Shown here: piece after piece, positions 62,163-64,000 of the stretch
Numbering within the stretch: position 1 is the first letter of the stretch
Layout: each line of letters opens with the position of its first letter
Source of the DNA: Hydractinia symbiolongicarpus
Lineage: Eukaryota; Cnidaria; Hydrozoa; Anthoathecata; Hydractiniidae
Direction: 5' to 3'
NCBI RefSeq assembly: GCF_029227915.1
Contig: NC_079875.1
Location: forward strand, 22,811,001-22,875,000
DNA length: 64,000 nt
Translations under genes and position numbers: made by a program
The notes under the pieces: model-generated
Told to the model about the DNA's origin: nothing
Seen by the model: the letters and a program-made list of their open reading frames with translations, nothing else
Databases searched by the model: none

Positions 62163-62472
62163 AAGCCATGACTATCTCCTGGAGATAATAGACAGGGTAT
62201 ATTTGTGAGGTTATTGCACTTCTATCTATCATTCTTCTGGATGCATAAAAAACATTGCCACACCAAAATTAACCCTTTCTAATTCATGCTAACTCCTAGT
62301 CCACACAGCATGTTTTGCTTTCATTTTTTTTATTTACACTAGATTTTGTCTTGCAAAACTTTGCCCCACAAAAGTTTGTTCTCCTACAAAAATAATATGT
62401 TCTTTAAAGTCACCTTTTCGCAACATATAAAAATAAACAATTAATTTTCCTTAACCTTTATCTATATTACTA
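62163..62472. other. Upstream region of the acyl-CoA synthetase gene
   Basis: AT-rich, about 310 bases between the SINE and the first coding exon. It probably holds the promoter or 5' UTR; no clear TATA box or initiator was identified. Confidence 0.3.
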
Positions 62473-62877
62473 GTGATAAATAATAAAGTTATGGCTGAAG
62501 AAATAAAAACAGAAGATGTTATGGTAGAAGTTTCAGAAGAATCTGAAAATCATGACGATTCTGCTCAGAAGAGTTCTGAAGACAACTCCACAGTAGAGAC
62601 AAAAACAGCAGAAGGAGACGGCGTAGGGTGTAAACTAGCTCCCGCCACTGAATATATCACATGGGATCGTTATGGCGCAGTTAAAATCCGGTTTTCTGAT
62701 GACAAAAGTAAAATATCAGGACAACCAGCCATTTCAGTAATGGAGTTCTTTGAAAGAGCAGTAAAAAAGTTTTCAAACAGAACTGCTATGAAAGTTGAAA
62801 GAGAAGGAAAGTGGATTTCGTGGACCTACAAAGAATACCTACAAGACATCAAAACAGCAGCTAAAGGTTTTATCAAG
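62473..62877 (+). CDS. Long-chain acyl-CoA synthetase, bubblegum (ACSBG) family, first coding exon
   Basis: The open exon runs from ATG 62473, or the next in-frame ATG at 62491, to a GT donor at 62878 (ATCAAG|GTATAT), about 135 residues. After an acidic Ser/Glu-rich leader come APATEYITWDRYGAVKIRF, then SVMEFFERAVKKFSNRTAMK and GKWISWTYKEYLQDIKTAAKG. This is the typical start of the AMP-binding domain in ACSBG1/2. These enzymes activate long- and very-long-chain fatty acids to acyl-CoA using ATP, at the ER or cytosolic membranes. The catalytic AMP-binding motifs lie in later exons beyond the window. The second ATG looks at least as good a start. The call rests on the spacing and wording of these N-terminal blocks. 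Confidence 0.8.
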
Positions 62878-64000
62878 GTATATATATGTATAAAATTTTA
62901 TTCACTATCATTTTATAACCCAAACATTTCCAAGACACAGTGGATACATGGATATTTTGCAAAAAAAAAAAGATTATTTTTGTTTTTGCTTGTCTTGTCT
63001 TTGTTGATGACTAAACTCGGCCTCCACACTGCTAAAGGAAAAGCATATTTTTTTAATGAAAGAGAGAATTTCTTTAGAGATAATGCTGCAATACAACTCG
63101 CAAAATCCTAAATTGGGTGCTTGTTGGTAAGCAAGCATTTAAATATATAGCTGGCCCTTACTGGCCTGATGTGCAAAGTTGATGTACTGGGCAAAAAAGA
63201 AGTTAAAGGCCTTCACAAATTGGGTAATATTTAAGAGCAAAGTCCCCCACACCATACTTAATGGGACTGGACACAATGTGTTATGTAATTTATGTTGTAA
63301 ATTTTTTTGTTACTTTGCATCTAAAGCATCTTACAATCCTGCATCAAAATGTGTATTTGAAAGCCCTGAGAAATATTGTTAACTTCGTGTAAACTAAACA
63401 GTCTAAAAAATGTACAGTAAATTCTTTAAGTTTTGTTTTGTCCCAAATTTTGCAAAACTTTTTTTTTTTAAAAAAAAACATAGAAAATAGTATTAGCCTT
63501 TAAATATTCGATTGTTTGACATAAAAAATATGCTGTGAAGTCTTCACAGCTATAGATTATATGAAGCAATTGTTTTCATAAGGAAGGACCTAATTAATAA
63601 TCCACAATTAAGTATTCTACTGTAAAATAAAGGTGTTTAAAACCTGCAAAATGATGTGTTACATTAATCTTTATTTTTATAATTCTTTTATTTTAACTAC
63701 CCTTAGAAACATTTCCTAAAATGTTTTAATTACAAAAACGGTGGAATGGCTAAAAAAGGTTTGCACTGGGGCCTTTTGAAACTTTATTATAAAAAAACTG
63801 TATTGTATATGACTCATTTAATTAAAAATTTGGTTTGCTGTGTAAAAAATATAAATAATACAATGCCTCATTAAAAAAGGTAATTATTTATTTTAAAAGC
63901 ATTCCTTGATAATTCTTTTTTTTAAACAGGCTGCTGCACATTTGTTTCTTATAGCCTTCCTAAAGTAAACACCATTTTGGGATCACATTGATTAGACTTT
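62878..64000 (+). other. First coding intron of the ACSBG-like gene, running off the window
   Basis: No continuation of the AMP-binding domain was found before the right edge. An acceptor-like TTTTTTTTAAACAG ends at about 63930, but the sequence after it reaches a stop within 13 codons and does not look like the family. Confidence 0.45.

Noticed and set aside
63930-64000. Second exon of the ACSBG-like gene after the TTTTTTTTAAACAG acceptor
   Set aside because: All frames hit a stop quickly or do not resemble the continuation of the AMP-binding domain.

Overview
This is an AT-rich eukaryotic window with short GT-AG introns, small exons, long introns and many dispersed repeats. The gene families (LITAF-like, bubblegum-type acyl-CoA synthetase), the tRNA-derived SINEs, a Polinton/Maverick relic, PIF/Harbinger elements and the repeat styles suggest a marine invertebrate, most likely a cnidarian. 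The species cannot be fixed from the sequence alone.

Layout. 1-0.9 kb: a broken Ty3/gypsy-like gag with zinc knuckles. 2.0-2.35 kb: the last exon of a gene entering from the left, with a possible PCNA-binding box. 3.9-13.5 kb (+): a many-exon helical, TPR-like protein I cannot name; its second half is spliced with fully consistent phases, while its first half has two unresolved gaps. 14.8-21.8 kb and 23.6-31.5 kb (both -): a head-to-tail tandem pair of paralogous 12-exon genes encoding predicted proteins of 652 and 637 residues. 31.6-44.1 kb: a gene-poor stretch with a 366-bp essentially perfect palindrome at 39.0-39.4 kb and a roughly 460-bp (GGAT)n microsatellite at 41.4-41.8 kb. 44.1-48.8 kb: a decayed Polinton with capsid and packaging-ATPase remnants (+) facing a protein-primed family-B DNA polymerase remnant (-). 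49.3-60.3 kb: a repeat-dense stretch holding a 10-bp array, a hairpin-bearing repeat cluster, a complete non-autonomous Harbinger element with TTA target duplication, several palindromic 'CCTCGTCCCCAGGG' MITEs, a SINE, a ~122-bp tandem repeat and a LITAF-domain gene (54.6-56.7 kb, +). 61.9 kb: a second SINE. 62.47 kb to the edge: the first coding exon of an ACSBG-type acyl-CoA synthetase (+).

The most interesting system is the tandem pair. Each protein is predicted to have, in order, a conserved beta-rich N-terminal region (about 130 residues), a basic linker, a module resembling beta-rich domains of bacterial and phage surface/tail proteins, a short coiled coil, one transmembrane segment and a small cysteine-bearing C-terminal ectodomain. 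This order resembles that of membrane-tethered, self-cleaving MYRF-type transcription factors, although I do not recognise MYRF's own domains. Ten of the eleven introns sit at matching phases and four central exons have identical lengths in the two copies. The 14.8-21.8 kb copy also has an extra open exon that splices in frame and would make a soluble, membrane-free isoform.
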